Positions 43,253 to 43,737 of a DNA stretch of 43,737 nt are shown piece by piece. Position numbers and translations under genes: made by a program. The notes under the pieces are model-generated. The model made no database searches. It was not told the DNA's origin and worked only from the letters and a program-made list of their open reading frames with translations. Every line of letters starts with the position of its first letter. The first letter of the stretch is position 1. The DNA comes from Cyanobacteria bacterium UBA2855 (GTDB lineage: Bacteria > Cyanobacteriota > Vampirovibrionia > Gastranaerophilales > Gastranaerophilaceae), in NCBI GenBank assembly GCA_002350725.1, contig DEFJ01000019.1:561-44297 (forward strand). The letters run 5' to 3'.

Positions 43253-43696
43253 ATGGATATAAAGAGTTGGGAAGAATATTTTCTTGATATGGCAAAGACT
43301 TGTGCAAGTCGTTCAAATTGTTTAAGGGCACAAGTGGGTGCTGTTATTGTTGGTGATGATAAAAAAATAAAGGCAACCGGTTATAACGGGACCCCATCAA
43401 AAGTTGAATCCTGTTATGAGAGAGGTAAATGTTATCGTATTGAAAATAATATTGAGTCAGGCACTCGATACGAAACTTGTCGTTCAATTCATGCCGAGCA
43501 GAATGCAATAATACAAGCGGGACAAGACAGATGTAAAGGTGCAACGATGTATATTTGGGGACACAATTTTATTTGTATTTTGTGCAAACGTTTTATTGTT
43601 CAGTCCGGAATAAAAGAGGTTTATTTGAAAAAAGACGAGAATACTCCTGTTATGCATGTTACGGTTGATGATATTCGCAGAGAATTAGAAGCATAA
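43253..43696 (+). CDS. dCMP deaminase family protein
   Basis: 147 residues of the cytidine/deoxycytidylate deaminase fold. Zinc and proton-transfer residues are His80 and Glu82 (HAEQNAI), with Cys108 and Cys111 (ICILC), the usual PCxxC having Ile for Pro. LRAQVGAVIV, TGYNGTP and the Cys/Arg-rich insert (CYERGKCYR) are typical of dCMP deaminases, which make dUMP for dTMP synthesis. AAGGAC lies 8 bases before the ATG. Follows the PurH-like gene by 12 bases in an apparent two-gene operon of nucleotide metabolism. Confidence 0.88.
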   Translation: MDIKSWEEYFLDMAKTCASRSNCLRAQVGAVIVGDDKKIKATGYNGTPSKVESCYERGKCYRIENNIESGTRYETCRSIHAEQNAIIQAGQDRCKGATMYIWGHNFICILCKRFIVQSGIKEVYLKKDENTPVMHVTVDDIRRELEA

Positions 43697-43737
43697 AATA
43701 TGTAATCGGCACGGTGTGATGATAACTAATTTTATGT

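Noticed and set aside
59..43737. Prophage
   Set aside because: Only the MuF motif is phage-like; no integrase, terminase, portal, capsid or tail genes are present.

Overview
The window looks like chromosomal DNA from a host-associated member of the non-photosynthetic cyanobacterial sister group (Vampirovibrionia/Melainabacteria, probably Gastranaerophilales). The basis is AT-rich DNA, an outer-membrane autotransporter (so a two-membrane cell), a yggS-sepF pair of the cyanobacterial/Gram-positive type next to nadK and ftsZ, and many lineage-type hypothetical proteins with short N-terminal x-F-x motifs. This placement is inference; no rRNA or marker-gene search was possible.

Layout. 1-7.5 kb: the 3' part of a giant repetitive autotransporter whose start lies outside the window. 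7.6-12 kb: a GH15-like (alpha/alpha)6-barrel protein and a large protein with YD-like repeats and a C-terminal calpain-type protease domain. 12-12.7 kb: a decayed minus-strand gene with a MuF-like motif. 12.8-15.7 kb, minus strand: a membrane protein, then a four-gene nanE / small ORF / ROK kinase (nanK?) / small ORF operon. 15.8-18.9 kb, minus: a SWIM-SNF2 helicase. 19.1-25.7 kb: hypothetical proteins, an acetolactate synthase large subunit and an M16 peptidase. 25.7-29.9 kb: a very AT-rich accessory island with a broken gene, a MuF-motif/coiled-coil/novel C-terminal-domain protein that looks like a phage-derived polymorphic toxin, two small membrane proteins that could be immunity proteins, and several palindromic repeats. 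29.9-33.4 kb: the division cluster yggS-sepF-nadK-ftsZ. 33.5-34.5 kb: class II fructose-bisphosphate aldolase. 34.7-38.8 kb: two lineage-type hypotheticals, one of them 1026 residues. 38.9-43.7 kb: hisS, a degenerate nucleotidyltransferase, a small protein, pgeF, a coiled-coil protein, a stand-alone PurH-like protein without the catalytic Lys-His pair, and a dCMP deaminase.

Most interesting points: the MuF toxin/immunity island and its decayed relative 14 kb away, with copies of one AGTCCGYAG palindromic repeat beside both; the four-module autotransporter with a near-identical internal ~0.7-kb duplication and an 86-residue tail after the barrel; promoters whose -10 box lies only 6-7 nt before the ATG (hisS, nadK, nanE), implying leaderless mRNAs; and the calpain-type protease. 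No tRNA, rRNA, CRISPR array, transposase gene or integrase was seen.
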